A stretch of 64,000 bases of DNA from Thiothrix litoralis (GCF_017901135.1 NZ_CP072801.1:744001-808000), one strand, 5' to 3'; shown: positions 28,426 to 36,854, counted from the first letter of the stretch. Notes: a model not told the origin generated them from the letters alone. Made by a program: numbers and translations.

Positions 28426-29211
28426 CTATGGGTTATTGACCACATCGGCGGCAATGTTCTGTAAATATTGGTCTTCCGACTGTTGGCGCTGGTCGTTAAT
28501 TTGCTGCTGGATGTGTTGCAACAACAACTTGATGGCGTGGTTTTCGGGCGTCACTTTGTCGATCAGGCGACGGGTTTCCGTCACCAGTTCGGCGGTGCCG
28601 GGGGATTTCTGCAATTCCTCGGCGGCCTTGCCAAGCTGGTTGAGTACATCCTGACGCTGCTCGGGCAGGAAATTCGGTGAGCTAGCCAGCGTATAGGCGT
28701 TGACTGCATCGGTGTAAGCCGCCAGCAGGCCGTGGGAAGGTACTTGGCCATACCAGTGGAAGGTCGCCAGTGCACTCTGCACCGCTTCGAGCGCACCCGG
28801 CCAATAGGGCGTGTTATTGTCTGCTGCCGCCGAGGCCGAGTCGAGGTCTTCCTTGACCTTGGTCAGTGGGAAGACGCCCAGATTGTAGGTGGAGGCATCC
28901 TTGTCAAGGGCTTCGCGTGCCTGTCCGAGTGCGTTGATGAAGCCCGCCTGGTTGTGATTCAAGGCTGCGTGCCGGGCGATTTGCAATTGTGCGTAGACAT
29001 CTCTGCCCTGAGTCAACAGATAGGTGTTGTAGTCAGGCGGAATATTGGGGGAATCAGCCTGCACCGGGGTCAGGTCGACGTTGGCAGCCGGGGCTGGCGT
29101 GATCGGGACAGCGCTATTATCGGCGCGGGCGAGGCCAGCCACCAGTAGCGATACGCTGATGCCAGTAATGACGGCGCTGACCAGACGGTTGCGGGGAGTA
29201 TGTGTGTTCAT
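28426..29211 (-). CDS. secreted helical protein, probable second YfdX-type protein
   Basis: A 261-residue exported protein: signal peptide with core VITGISVSLLVAGLARA, then a Pro/Ala-rich stretch, then an all-helical body. GRDVYAQLQIARHAALNHNQAGFINALGQA near residue 70 (quoted in pieces elsewhere) is the same helix-repeat pattern as in the YfdX protein at 23677, and overall layout is alike, though similarity is weaker over the second half. First gene of the regulator operon, 19 bp before the CydB-like gene, with its own sigma54 promoter and enhancer palindrome. Function unknown; possibly a periplasmic sensor partner or chaperone. Confidence 0.65.
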   Translation of the reverse strand: MNTHTPRNRLVSAVITGISVSLLVAGLARADNSAVPITPAPAANVDLTPVQADSPNIPPDYNTYLLTQGRDVYAQLQIARHAALNHNQAGFINALGQAREALDKDASTYNLGVFPLTKVKEDLDSASAAADNNTPYWPGALEAVQSALATFHWYGQVPSHGLLAAYTDAVNAYTLASSPNFLPEQRQDVLNQLGKAAEELQKSPGTAELVTETRRLIDKVTPENHAIKLLLQHIQQQINDQRQQSEDQYLQNIAADVVNNP

Positions 29212-29257
29212 GACAGGTTTGCTCCTTGATACATGATGAATTACCTATCAAGCACCA

Positions 29258-29273
29258 AGCACATTTCATGCCA
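29258..29273 (-). promoter_or_regulatory. sigma54 promoter of the YfdX-like/cydB/kinase/regulator operon
   Basis: On the minus strand TGGCATGAAATGTGCT: -24 GG and -12 GC at the correct 10-bp spacing, 47 bp upstream of the start codon. It would make the regulator operon self-activating. Confidence 0.8.
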
Positions 29274-29376
29274 TTAACATAAACGTTTGTTTAAAATAGA
29301 TTTTTTCATTTGTGTTGGCGAAAGAGTAAGGCTGGTGGTGGATATTCCATATTCATTGCCGGGATAATGGGTATTG

Positions 29377-29392
29377 TGGGGAATATTCCCCA
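29377..29392. promoter_or_regulatory. enhancer palindrome TGGGGAATATTCCCCA (UAS 2)
   Basis: A perfect 16-bp palindrome whose centre is 113 bp upstream of the -24 GG of the operon promoter. The same motif with one mismatch stands 103 bp from the other sigma54 promoter. Confidence 0.8.
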
Positions 29393-29625
29393 ATCGTTTG
29401 GGGTGTCGGTATGTGACTATTTTCAAGTGACTGATTGTCATGAAATAAAGCGTCTGGAATGGTTTTTGCTACTACCGTATTCATCAGTCGTGCGCGAGAT
29501 ACCCCTGCCTTTAGGCATGGGGAGGGATAGCGCGTCGGCGACAGCCGACCCTCTTCTCGCTCCTCCGTTTGGTTTGCTATCTTCGGTTGTTGACTCTTCA
29601 CGAAATATACGATATTTTGTGAATA

Positions 29626-30777
29626 ATGAAAACTAAACGCGCCTACCAATTCCGATTCTACCCAGACCCACAACAAGAAACGTTGCTGGCTCAGACGTTC
29701 GGTTGTGTGCGCTACGTTTACAACAGCATCTTGCGTTACCGCACGGATGCCTACTATCAGGCTCAGGAAAAAGTTGGGTACACGAAAGCGAGTTCCCAAC
29801 TGACTGCCATCAAAAAACTGCCTGAAGCTACTTTCCTGAACGACGTTTCCAGTGTTCCGCTGCAACAATGCTTGAGGAATCAGCAAACGGCGTTCAAAAA
29901 CTTCTTTGAAGGTCGGGCAAAATACCCTGTCTTCAAATCTAAAAAGCACCGCCAATCGGCTGAATTCACGTACCGCGCGTTCAGCTACCGTGACGGTGAA
30001 TTGAAACTGGCGAAGTGCGATAAACCGCTGAATATCAAGTGGAGTCAGGCACTTCCGGCTGACCCCACCACGGTTACTGTTTCCAAAGATCAGGCCGGAC
30101 GCTATTTTGTGTCTTGCTTGTGTGAATTTGAACCCACGCTGTTGCCCGTCACCGATAAAAAGGCAGGCATTGACGTGGGCATCAAGGATTTGTTCGTTAC
30201 CTCTGACGGTTTTAAATCCGGTAATCCCCGCCACACCGCACAACACGCGGCTAAACTCGCGAAGTACCAACGCCGTCTTGCCAAGAAGACACTCGGCAGC
30301 AAGAACCGGTTGAAAGCTAAACGCAAGGTCGCCCGTGTTCACGCGAAAATTTCCGATGACCGTTCGGACAACTTGCACAAGTTGTCCCGCAAACTGATTA
30401 ACGAGAACCAAGTGGTTTGTGCTGAAAACCTCGCCGTGAAGAACATGATTAAGAACCCAACGTTAGCCAAGCACATTGCGGATGCAAGTTGGGGTGAGTT
30501 CACTCGCCAGCTTGCGTACAAAGCTGGCTGGTACGGGAGGACATACGTTGAGATAGGGAGATTCTTCCCGTCCACTAAACGCTGTTCCTGCTGTGGGTTC
30601 GTGAAAGAAAACATGCCGCTGGACGTGCGATCGTGGGAGTGCCCCGAATGCGGCACAACCCACGACCGTGACGTGAATGCAGCACGTAACATTTTAGCCG
30701 CCGGGCTGGCGGTGTTAGCCTTTGGAGAGAATGTTAGTGGCGATGGCATTTCGGTGTCGTCGTCCTGTTCTCGGTGA
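29626..30777 (+). CDS. tnpB: RNA-guided endonuclease TnpB (OrfB family)
   Basis: A 383-residue IS605-type TnpB, ancestor class of Cas12. It begins MKTKRAYQFRFYPDPQQE and keeps all RuvC residues: Asp183 in GIDVGIKD, Glu267 in VCAENLAVKNM and Asp349 in THDRDVNAARN. The zinc finger has CSCC and CPEC. The protein is full length and appears active. Known TnpB proteins are guided by an RNA transcribed from the 3' part of the gene through the element's right end, with the guide drawn from the flanking DNA; here that would reach the bases just before mprF. Confidence 0.95.
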   Translation: MKTKRAYQFRFYPDPQQETLLAQTFGCVRYVYNSILRYRTDAYYQAQEKVGYTKASSQLTAIKKLPEATFLNDVSSVPLQQCLRNQQTAFKNFFEGRAKYPVFKSKKHRQSAEFTYRAFSYRDGELKLAKCDKPLNIKWSQALPADPTTVTVSKDQAGRYFVSCLCEFEPTLLPVTDKKAGIDVGIKDLFVTSDGFKSGNPRHTAQHAAKLAKYQRRLAKKTLGSKNRLKAKRKVARVHAKISDDRSDNLHKLSRKLINENQVVCAENLAVKNMIKNPTLAKHIADASWGEFTRQLAYKAGWYGRTYVEIGRFFPSTKRCSCCGFVKENMPLDVRSWECPECGTTHDRDVNAARNILAAGLAVLAFGENVSGDGISVSSSCSR

Positions 30778-30817
30778 ATTAGGAATCCCCCGGCTTTAGC
30801 CGTGGGGAGTAGTCAAG
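30650..30817 (+). ncRNA. predicted omega (re) RNA scaffold of TnpB
   Basis: Placed by analogy with known IS605-family systems: the scaffold covers the tnpB 3' end and right-end hairpin at 30787-30807, and guide bases would follow from about 30818. Only the hairpin is seen directly; start and exact end are inferred. Confidence 0.45.
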
Positions 30818-30842
30818 TCTGTTAAACAAAAGTGGGTATCTG

Positions 30843-33485
30843 ATGACTGTACAGGATAAAACCGCCTCCAAATCCAGATTCCCTGTCGCGGGCATTCTGC
30901 GCTGGGGGCGGTGGCTGTTGCCGCTGCTCGCATTGTTGCTGGCGCTGCTGGCGGCTTCACGGGAATTCCGTCAGGTCGACATGGTGGCTGTCCACGCGGC
31001 TTTCAAGCAGGTCAGCCTGTTTAATACCTTGTTGCTGATTGTGGTGGGGTTGCTGGTGGTCAGCCTGAACGCGCTGTATGACGTGTTGTTGCTGCGCTGG
31101 TTGCGGATCAAAGCGAATGCGGCGTATGTGGCGCGTTATGCTTGGCTGGCGAGTGTGCTGAATAATGTGGCGGGTTTTGCGGGCATGACCGGCGCAGGCG
31201 TGCGCTATCTGGGGCTGGGCAATGCTGGGGTGGCGGCGCGTGATGCGGTGGCTTTCGCGGGGTTGGTGCTGTTCAGTATGCCGGTGGGTTTATCGGTACT
31301 CTCGACGGCGGTGCTGGTGTTGCATACCGACATGCTGGTAAAGCTGGCGATGCCGTCCAATCTGGCGGTGGGGGTGCTGGGGCTGGTTAGTCTGTACTGG
31401 GTATTATTTCTGCTGGTGGCGGGGGGCGGTGTTTTGCACCGGCGTTTATTGGCGGATACGCCGCCACTGGCGTTCCCGCAGCGGGTGGGCTTATTGCTGG
31501 TGTCCTTGCTGGACTGGCTGGCGGTCGTGCTATTGCTGGATTTGTGCCTGTGGGTGGTGGGGGTGAAATTGCCGCTGGATGTCTTGCTGGCGGCCTTTAC
31601 CGTGGCGGCAACGCTGGGTTGGGTGAGCATGGTGCCGGGTGGGCTGGGGGTGTTTGAGGGGACGATGCTGGCGCTGCTGGGCGGGGTGGTGAATGATGCG
31701 AGCCTGATGCTGGCGGCTTTGCTGCTGTTTCGGGTGGTGTATTACTTCATTCCGTTTTTGTTCGGGGTGCAGATGTTGTCCGGTTTGCCGCTGGTGAAGG
31801 AAGGCGGTGGGGTGGATGAGTTCATCCAGCGTTTTCAGGCGCATCCGCTGTTGCGGCTGGGACAGGTTCCGCTGCGCTTTCTGGGGCAGGTCAGCACGCA
31901 GGTGTTGGCGTATTTGACGTTTGCGGCGGGGGTGGTGTTGCTGGTTTCGGCGGCGTTTCCCGGAATGGCAATACGCTTGGAAAGCCTCTCGCCGTATGTG
32001 CCGCTGGTATTGCGGGAAGGGTTTCATCTTTCCAGCGTGGTGGCGGGGGCGTTGCTGCTGGGCTTGGCACGGGGAATTAGCGCGGGAATGCGCGGCGCTT
32101 ACCACACGACCCAGAGCGTGTTGCTGCTGGGGATTGTGATGACGCTGCTGAAGGGGCTGGATTATGAGGAAGCCTTGCTGCTGCTGGTGTTAGCCACCTT
32201 GCTGCGTGCTAACAAGGCGGCGTTCCGTCACCGGGGTTATCCGCTGATCAGTCGCCGCAGTTTGCGCTGGTTGGTGGCGGGTTTGCTGGCTTTGTTGCTG
32301 GCGGCGGGGCTGGGTGAAATGCTGTACGGCTCGACACAATTTACGGTGCGGCTGGGGGCTTTTGGTCACGGTGCGGATGCGGCGCGGTATGCACGGGCGC
32401 TGATCGTGATGCTGCTGACTTTCCTCGCTTGGCTGGGGTGGACGTGGTTTTCGATGCCCTTGCCTGCCAGTATGACACTGCCGGAGCGGGGTTTGCTGGA
32501 ACGGGCGCGGCGTTTTTACACAGAAATTGGCCATACGGGGTATGCCTACCTGAGCTTTCTGGGCGACAAATACCTGTTTCTGACCGATCAGGAAACGGCG
32601 CTGATCCAGTACGGTCACAAACGCAACCACCTGATTGCGCTGGGCGACCCGGCGGCGGCAGATAGTGCGGGAGTGGCGGAAGGCATCCGCGCCTTCCGCA
32701 GCATGGCGGAGGATTACAACCGGGTGGCGGTATTTTATCAGGTGGATGAAGCCAATCTGCATTACTACCTGAATGCCGGGTTTGCGTTGCTGAAGCTGGG
32801 GGAAAAGGCGCAAGTGCCACTGGAAGATTTCACCCTGGTAGGCAAGAAATCGCAGAAACTACGCACGGCGCTGAATCATGGCACACGCGACGGGCTAAGC
32901 TTCGAGGTGGTACAGTATCCGTTGGAGGAAGCACTATGGCAGGAATTGCAGGCAGTGTCGGACGCTTGGCTAGATGACAAGCAGGCGGCGGAAAAAGGCT
33001 TTTCGCTGGGGCGTTTTGAGCGGGCGTTTCTGGAACAATGCGCCGGGTTTGCATTGGTCAAGCAGCACGGGCGGGTGGTGGCCTTCGCCAGCGTGACACC
33101 GGATTTCGGGCAGCGGGATGAATACCGCATTGACCTGATGCGGCATCTGGCGGATACGCCTAACGGGACGATGGATTTTCTGTTCGTTAGCCTGATGCAA
33201 CACGCCGCACAGGCCGGTTACGCTTGGTTTGACCTCGGGGTTGCACCGCTGGCGGGGGTGGGCGACAGCGTGTGGTCGCCGCGTGAGGAGCGGTTGATCC
33301 GGTTGGTGTACCAGTACGGCAACCATTTCTATAATTTCAAAGGCTTGCGCGATTATAAAAACAAGTTTAACCCACAGTGGCGCAGTTTGTATCTGGCGTA
33401 TCCGCGCCGGGCATCGTTGGCCTCGATTCTGCTGGACGTGGCGGCGCTGGTGGCGGGTGGCTACCGGCAGGTGTTGATGAAATGA
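30843..33485 (+). CDS. mprF: lysyl/alanyl-phosphatidylglycerol synthase-flippase MprF
   Basis: An 880-residue bifunctional membrane protein that adds an amino acid from charged tRNA to phosphatidylglycerol and flips the product outward, lowering surface negative charge. The N-terminal flippase part has many hydrophobic segments up to about residue 540. The C-terminal synthase (about 560-870) is a DUF2156 double-GNAT fold with YLSFLGDKYLFLTDQETALIQYG, NRVAVFYQVDE and FYNFKGLRDYKNKFNP. Length matches known MprF. No clear ribosome site precedes the ATG; a TnpB element ends about 25 bp upstream. It overlaps the hydrolase gene by 4 bp. Confidence 0.93.
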   Translation: MTVQDKTASKSRFPVAGILRWGRWLLPLLALLLALLAASREFRQVDMVAVHAAFKQVSLFNTLLLIVVGLLVVSLNALYDVLLLRWLRIKANAAYVARYAWLASVLNNVAGFAGMTGAGVRYLGLGNAGVAARDAVAFAGLVLFSMPVGLSVLSTAVLVLHTDMLVKLAMPSNLAVGVLGLVSLYWVLFLLVAGGGVLHRRLLADTPPLAFPQRVGLLLVSLLDWLAVVLLLDLCLWVVGVKLPLDVLLAAFTVAATLGWVSMVPGGLGVFEGTMLALLGGVVNDASLMLAALLLFRVVYYFIPFLFGVQMLSGLPLVKEGGGVDEFIQRFQAHPLLRLGQVPLRFLGQVSTQVLAYLTFAAGVVLLVSAAFPGMAIRLESLSPYVPLVLREGFHLSSVVAGALLLGLARGISAGMRGAYHTTQSVLLLGIVMTLLKGLDYEEALLLLVLATLLRANKAAFRHRGYPLISRRSLRWLVAGLLALLLAAGLGEMLYGSTQFTVRLGAFGHGADAARYARALIVMLLTFLAWLGWTWFSMPLPASMTLPERGLLERARRFYTEIGHTGYAYLSFLGDKYLFLTDQETALIQYGHKRNHLIALGDPAAADSAGVAEGIRAFRSMAEDYNRVAVFYQVDEANLHYYLNAGFALLKLGEKAQVPLEDFTLVGKKSQKLRTALNHGTRDGLSFEVVQYPLEEALWQELQAVSDAWLDDKQAAEKGFSLGRFERAFLEQCAGFALVKQHGRVVAFASVTPDFGQRDEYRIDLMRHLADTPNGTMDFLFVSLMQHAAQAGYAWFDLGVAPLAGVGDSVWSPREERLIRLVYQYGNHFYNFKGLRDYKNKFNPQWRSLYLAYPRRASLASILLDVAALVAGGYRQVLMK

Positions 33486-34351
33486 TGCGGCGCTGGTTAC
33501 TGAAGGTGTTAACTGCGGCGCTGGTGACGGGGGCGGTGACTGCTGGCTGGTTCTGGCCTGTGCCGGGCAATTTCGTGTATTACCTGAGCTGGCGGCTGAC
33601 TACCCGTGCGCCAGTGGCAACCGGCAATATCAACTTCAACGGGGCGCAGATCCATTACGTGACGTATGGCGCGGGCAAGCCGGTCTTGTTGTTGCACGGC
33701 GGTCTGAGCAATCGGCTGAGCTGGTTTTCGCAAGTGCCGTGGTTGGTGAAGGCTGGGCGCAAGGTGATACTGGTGGATACGCGTGGGCATGGCGAATCCA
33801 CGCTCGGTCATACCGGGCTGAGTTACCACCTGTTTGCGCAGGATGTGATACAGGTGTTGGATAAACTGGACATCGCTCAGACCGACATTATCGGCTGGAG
33901 CGATGGTGGCATCATTGCCCTGCTGTTGGGGCGTGACACGCCGCAACGGGTGGGCAAGATCGTTGCCATCAGCGCCAATTTCGACCCTTCCGGGCTGACG
34001 TCGGACGCGGGTGCAGGGTTGCAGGTGGAAGCCGCCGCGCCTTCCGGTGGTGTATGGCAGTGGTTGCAAGGTTGGTGGTCGGGGGCGGGGGAACATTACC
34101 CAACGCTGGCGAGCAAAATCCGCCATTTGTGGCGTACAGAACCGCGTTTTACCCAAGCCGATTTGCAGGCTATCCATGCACCAGTTTTGGTGATTGTGGG
34201 GGAGCGCGACATGATCACGCTGGAACATTCGGCGCAATTGGCGCAGTGGTTGGCGGATGGTGAGTTGGCGGTGATCAAGGGGGCGGGGCATTCAGCGCCA
34301 GTGACGCACGCGGCGGCGGTGGATGGGTTGGTGGTGGCGTTTTTGCAGTAG
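33482..34351 (+). CDS. alpha/beta hydrolase, membrane-anchored or exported
   Basis: A 289-residue alpha/beta-hydrolase. The N-terminus (basic MMRRWLLK then a hydrophobic segment to about residue 25) is a membrane anchor or signal. The core has the oxyanion HGG in LLLHGGLSN, nucleophile Ser in IGWSDGGI, acid Asp in VGERDMIT, and catalytic His in GAGHSAP, so the triad is complete. Its start codon overlaps the mprF stop (ATGA at 33482-33485), so the two are translationally coupled. In some bacteria mprF is linked to a virJ-type lipid hydrolase; a role in aminoacyl-lipid turnover is plausible here but unproven. Confidence 0.85.
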   Translation: MMRRWLLKVLTAALVTGAVTAGWFWPVPGNFVYYLSWRLTTRAPVATGNINFNGAQIHYVTYGAGKPVLLLHGGLSNRLSWFSQVPWLVKAGRKVILVDTRGHGESTLGHTGLSYHLFAQDVIQVLDKLDIAQTDIIGWSDGGIIALLLGRDTPQRVGKIVAISANFDPSGLTSDAGAGLQVEAAAPSGGVWQWLQGWWSGAGEHYPTLASKIRHLWRTEPRFTQADLQAIHAPVLVIVGERDMITLEHSAQLAQWLADGELAVIKGAGHSAPVTHAAAVDGLVVAFLQ

Positions 34352-34361
34352 CGTTACGGAA

Positions 34362-34736
34362 TTAGTAGTTTCCATCCACGTAATACCACTTCCCACCTTC
34401 CTTCACAAACCGGCTGGTTTCATGCAACTCGCCGGTTTGCTCCCCCTCCCGATAACGGGCGCTGAATTCGACGATACCTGCCGTATCTTGTTCCCCGCCC
34501 TGCTCCGCACGCACAATTTCCAGCCCCAACCATGCCAGCGGTGGCAATTGCATCAAACCCTTTTTATTCGGGCGCGTGCTGCTGTGCCAACTGCGATGCA
34601 AGTACGCACCATTGCGCAGCACGTAAGCACTGTAACGCGAACGCATCAATGCTTCCGCCGTGGGCGCTGCCTTGCCGTCATGGTAGGGGCGGCAACACTG
34701 GTTATAGGTTTTACCTGACTGACAGTGACAACTCAT
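34362..34736 (-). CDS. ychJ: YchJ/UPF0225 family protein with SEC-C zinc motif
   Basis: A 124-residue protein starting CHCQSGKTYNQCC, a SEC-C-type zinc-binding motif, followed by the YchJ NTF2-like domain (TAEALMRSRYSAYVLRN, and FVKEGGKWYYVDG at the C-terminus). Function is unknown across the family. It is convergent with the hydrolase gene, 10 bp apart, and lies 7 bp downstream of a DUF1007 gene on the same strand. Confidence 0.88.
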   Translation of the reverse strand: MSCHCQSGKTYNQCCRPYHDGKAAPTAEALMRSRYSAYVLRNGAYLHRSWHSSTRPNKKGLMQLPPLAWLGLEIVRAEQGGEQDTAGIVEFSARYREGEQTGELHETSRFVKEGGKWYYVDGNY

Positions 34737-34743
34737 AGGCTAG

Positions 34744-35334
34744 TTACCTGCACTGTAAATGCACAATCTGGGGCGCTTCAGCATCCGCATATTGTGCTTT
34801 TTCTTCCAGCGTGACTGCACAAGCAGCAGCGAGCTTTTCCCCCATGCTGATACGGCTGGCGTTCTCGAATATTAGGATCGCGCTACCGCTGGAATCAGAC
34901 ATGGAAATATCCAGACGTTTACCCGTCATATCCTGCGGAACCTTGAGCGGTAACACGAAGTTGAGGTTCAAATGCCCATCCGGCAATAAGTCCAGATGGT
35001 AATCGGTCACCGGGAGGGTGGCTAATGTCTGTCCGCCAAGGCTCAGGTTGGTGAAATAATGTAATGTACCCAAATCAGCAATGGCACGCTGGGCAATTTC
35101 TTGCAAGGTTTGGGCTTGTTTGTCTGCCGCCATATCTTCGCCTGCGAGCAAGCTTTTGGACACTTCAGTGTCGTAAAACCAGTTTATCCGTACACCGGTC
35201 AGCTTACCCGTGCTGTCTTCTTGCAATTGGGAGCTAACATCAAGGTTGTAATGAAAGCCGTGGGCAAGCACCTCTTGCCCGCTCAAGCCCGCGAACAATA
35301 CCAGTGAAAATTTCAACAAATTCAGGATACGCAT
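34744..35334 (-). CDS. DUF1007 family exported protein
   Basis: A 196-residue protein with a signal peptide (LLKFSLVLFAGLSGQEVLA) and the opening HGFHYNLDVSSQ of the DUF1007 family, whose mature N-terminus starts with a metal-ready His pair. The family often sits beside nickel/cobalt permeases and may act as a periplasmic metal accessory. Here the neighbour is a HupE/UreJ-like membrane protein 15 bp upstream on the same strand, so a metal-transport pair is suggested. The function is not demonstrated. Confidence 0.75.
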   Translation of the reverse strand: MRILNLLKFSLVLFAGLSGQEVLAHGFHYNLDVSSQLQEDSTGKLTGVRINWFYDTEVSKSLLAGEDMAADKQAQTLQEIAQRAIADLGTLHYFTNLSLGGQTLATLPVTDYHLDLLPDGHLNLNFVLPLKVPQDMTGKRLDISMSDSSGSAILIFENASRISMGEKLAAACAVTLEEKAQYADAEAPQIVHLQCR

Positions 35335-35349
35335 AACATCATTTCCTTT

Positions 35350-35874
35350 TTAGTGAGGAACAAATAACAAAGCCAGCACCATTAACGCACTCGCGGCCAC
35401 CCATGACCCCAATACCCGCAGCACGATGCCATTCAATAAAGTACGCAACAAGGAAGCCAGCAACGCCAGCGCTAACAAGGTCACGCTAGTACTGACGGCT
35501 GTCCCTGCCAATTCGGTATAAATTTTCAGAGCATTGAGGCCGGGAATCATCAAGGGTGCAGAACCCATCCCGATGAGAACGCCACCGACACCCGTCAACA
35601 CCGCACCCAACCACAAGGGTAACTCAAGCCGCAAGGCCAGCAATATGCCCGTCACCCCCGCCAATGTCAGCAACACCATGCTGCCATCCCACGTTAACGC
35701 AGGCACACGGGTCAAGCCCAAGCCAATCAACACCGACAATACAAACACCAAGAGACCGGCACGCACAGCCGCAAACCCTTGCTGGCCAAGCAACAAACCC
35801 AGCCCCACAAGCACCACAATATGCGCCGGAATCTGCCAGGGCGTTCCCATCCCCTGAATGAAAAAATTCATCAT
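35350..35874 (-). CDS. HupE/UreJ-like membrane protein
   Basis: A 174-residue very hydrophobic protein with about six membrane helices. IPAHIVVLVGLGLLLGQQG at the N-terminus and the spacing of glycine-rich helices resemble HupE/UreJ, small permeases linked with nickel uptake. The family's canonical HPxxGxDH motif is not seen, so the call is a resemblance. It leads the two- or three-gene unit with the DUF1007 and YchJ genes. A second ATG immediately follows the first; either may be used. Confidence 0.6.
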   Translation of the reverse strand: MMNFFIQGMGTPWQIPAHIVVLVGLGLLLGQQGFAAVRAGLLVFVLSVLIGLGLTRVPALTWDGSMVLLTLAGVTGILLALRLELPLWLGAVLTGVGGVLIGMGSAPLMIPGLNALKIYTELAGTAVSTSVTLLALALLASLLRTLLNGIVLRVLGSWVAASALMVLALLFVPH

Positions 35875-36083
35875 GAGTTTATGCTGCCAACCAACCTGTC
35901 AAGAAACCGACACCCGCCAGTGAAATGCAACAACACCTTGCCAATCTGTTTGAATAATGGAGCCATAAAGTTTTCCTGTTAACGCCAGAAATGAATACGC
36001 CCGGATTGTAGCCCAAAAAGCTTGGGTATCCAGTCCGCATTCATGCCAAAATAAGCACATTAACCCATTGTAATGTGACAGCT

Positions 36084-36803
36084 ATGCAAATTCAGAACCC
36101 AACCACCACTACCTGCTGCAACGAACTCGACCTGATTGCCACCCACTTGCCGCTGAAAAATGCCACCGTATTGGAACTCGGCTGCGGCAAGGCTCAAATG
36201 ACACGCCGCATCGCCGAACGCTTCCCGGTTGCCCGCCTCATCGCCACTGAAGTCGACCAGATCCAACACGCCAATAACCTTGCCAGTGATCACTCGCCCA
36301 GTATCGAATTCAAGTCAGGCGGCGCACAGGCGATCGACGCACCCGACAACAGCATGGACGTAGTATTCATGTTCAAATCGCTGCACCACGTTCCCCGCGA
36401 ACTGATGGCGCAAGCCATGCAGGAAATTGCCCGTGTCCTCAAACCCGGCGGGCTGGCGTGGATTTCAGAACCCGTGTATGCAGGCGAATTCAACGAGATA
36501 CTGCGCCTATTCCACGATGAAAAAGTGGTGCGCGAACTGGCCTTCCAAGCCGTATGCGACGCGGTAAATGCGGGTACGCTGGCACTGGTGGAACAAATTT
36601 TCTGTAACACCGAATCACGTTTTGCCGATTTCAACGAATTCGACCAGCGCATTATTCAAGTAACGCACACCAACCACCAACTCGATGACGCGCTCTACCA
36701 GACCGTTAAAGCCCGTTTCGAGGTACATATTGGCGCAGAAGGCGCACGTTTCGAGAACCCAGCCCGTTTCGATGTGTTACGTAAGCCTTATTGTGCTTTG
36801 TAA
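36084..36803 (+). CDS. class I SAM-dependent methyltransferase
   Basis: A 239-residue methyltransferase. Motif I is VLELGCGKAQMTRRIAE near residue 32, the acidic ribose-binding residue is in ATEVDQIQH, and the post-motif region has VVFMFKSLHHVPRE and EIARVLKPGGLAWIS. The C-terminal part (about 140-239) is helical with no recognised target domain. Substrate unknown. The ATG at 36084 is used rather than the GTG at 36075; neither has a good ribosome site. It is followed after 51 bp by pepA. Confidence 0.85.
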   Translation: MQIQNPTTTTCCNELDLIATHLPLKNATVLELGCGKAQMTRRIAERFPVARLIATEVDQIQHANNLASDHSPSIEFKSGGAQAIDAPDNSMDVVFMFKSLHHVPRELMAQAMQEIARVLKPGGLAWISEPVYAGEFNEILRLFHDEKVVRELAFQAVCDAVNAGTLALVEQIFCNTESRFADFNEFDQRIIQVTHTNHQLDDALYQTVKARFEVHIGAEGARFENPARFDVLRKPYCAL

Positions 36804-36854
36804 AGTGTCGTGTAAAACTGTTTGCAACGGCCAAAACCATCATAAGGATACCGC

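Larger units (their letters stand above)
29212..29499. other. gene-free regulatory stretch upstream of the regulator operon
   Basis: Holds the second sigma54 promoter, an AT-rich segment (29280-29310, a possible bending site), a small odd palindrome TGGATATTCCA at 29339-29349, and the enhancer palindrome at 29377. Beyond 29400 nothing further is recognisable until the left end of the TnpB element. Confidence 0.6.
29500..30817 (+). mobile_element. IS200/IS605-group element carrying only tnpB
   Basis: Both ends have the same imperfect hairpin: CCCC-TGCC-TTTA-GGCA-T-GGGG at 29502-29522 and CCCC-CGGC-TTTA-GCCG-T-GGGG at 30787-30807, each with a single bulged T. Subterminal hairpins of this kind are what TnpA-type transposases recognise. 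No tnpA is present, so the copy would need one in trans. The right boundary is probably near the TCAAG at 30813-30817; the left boundary, shortly before 29502, cannot be fixed by eye. Confidence 0.8.

Noticed and set aside
29353-30411. Long minus-strand open frame across the TnpB element
   Set aside because: Overlaps tnpB antisense and the enhancer region; no ribosome site or homology, while tnpB is clearly coding.
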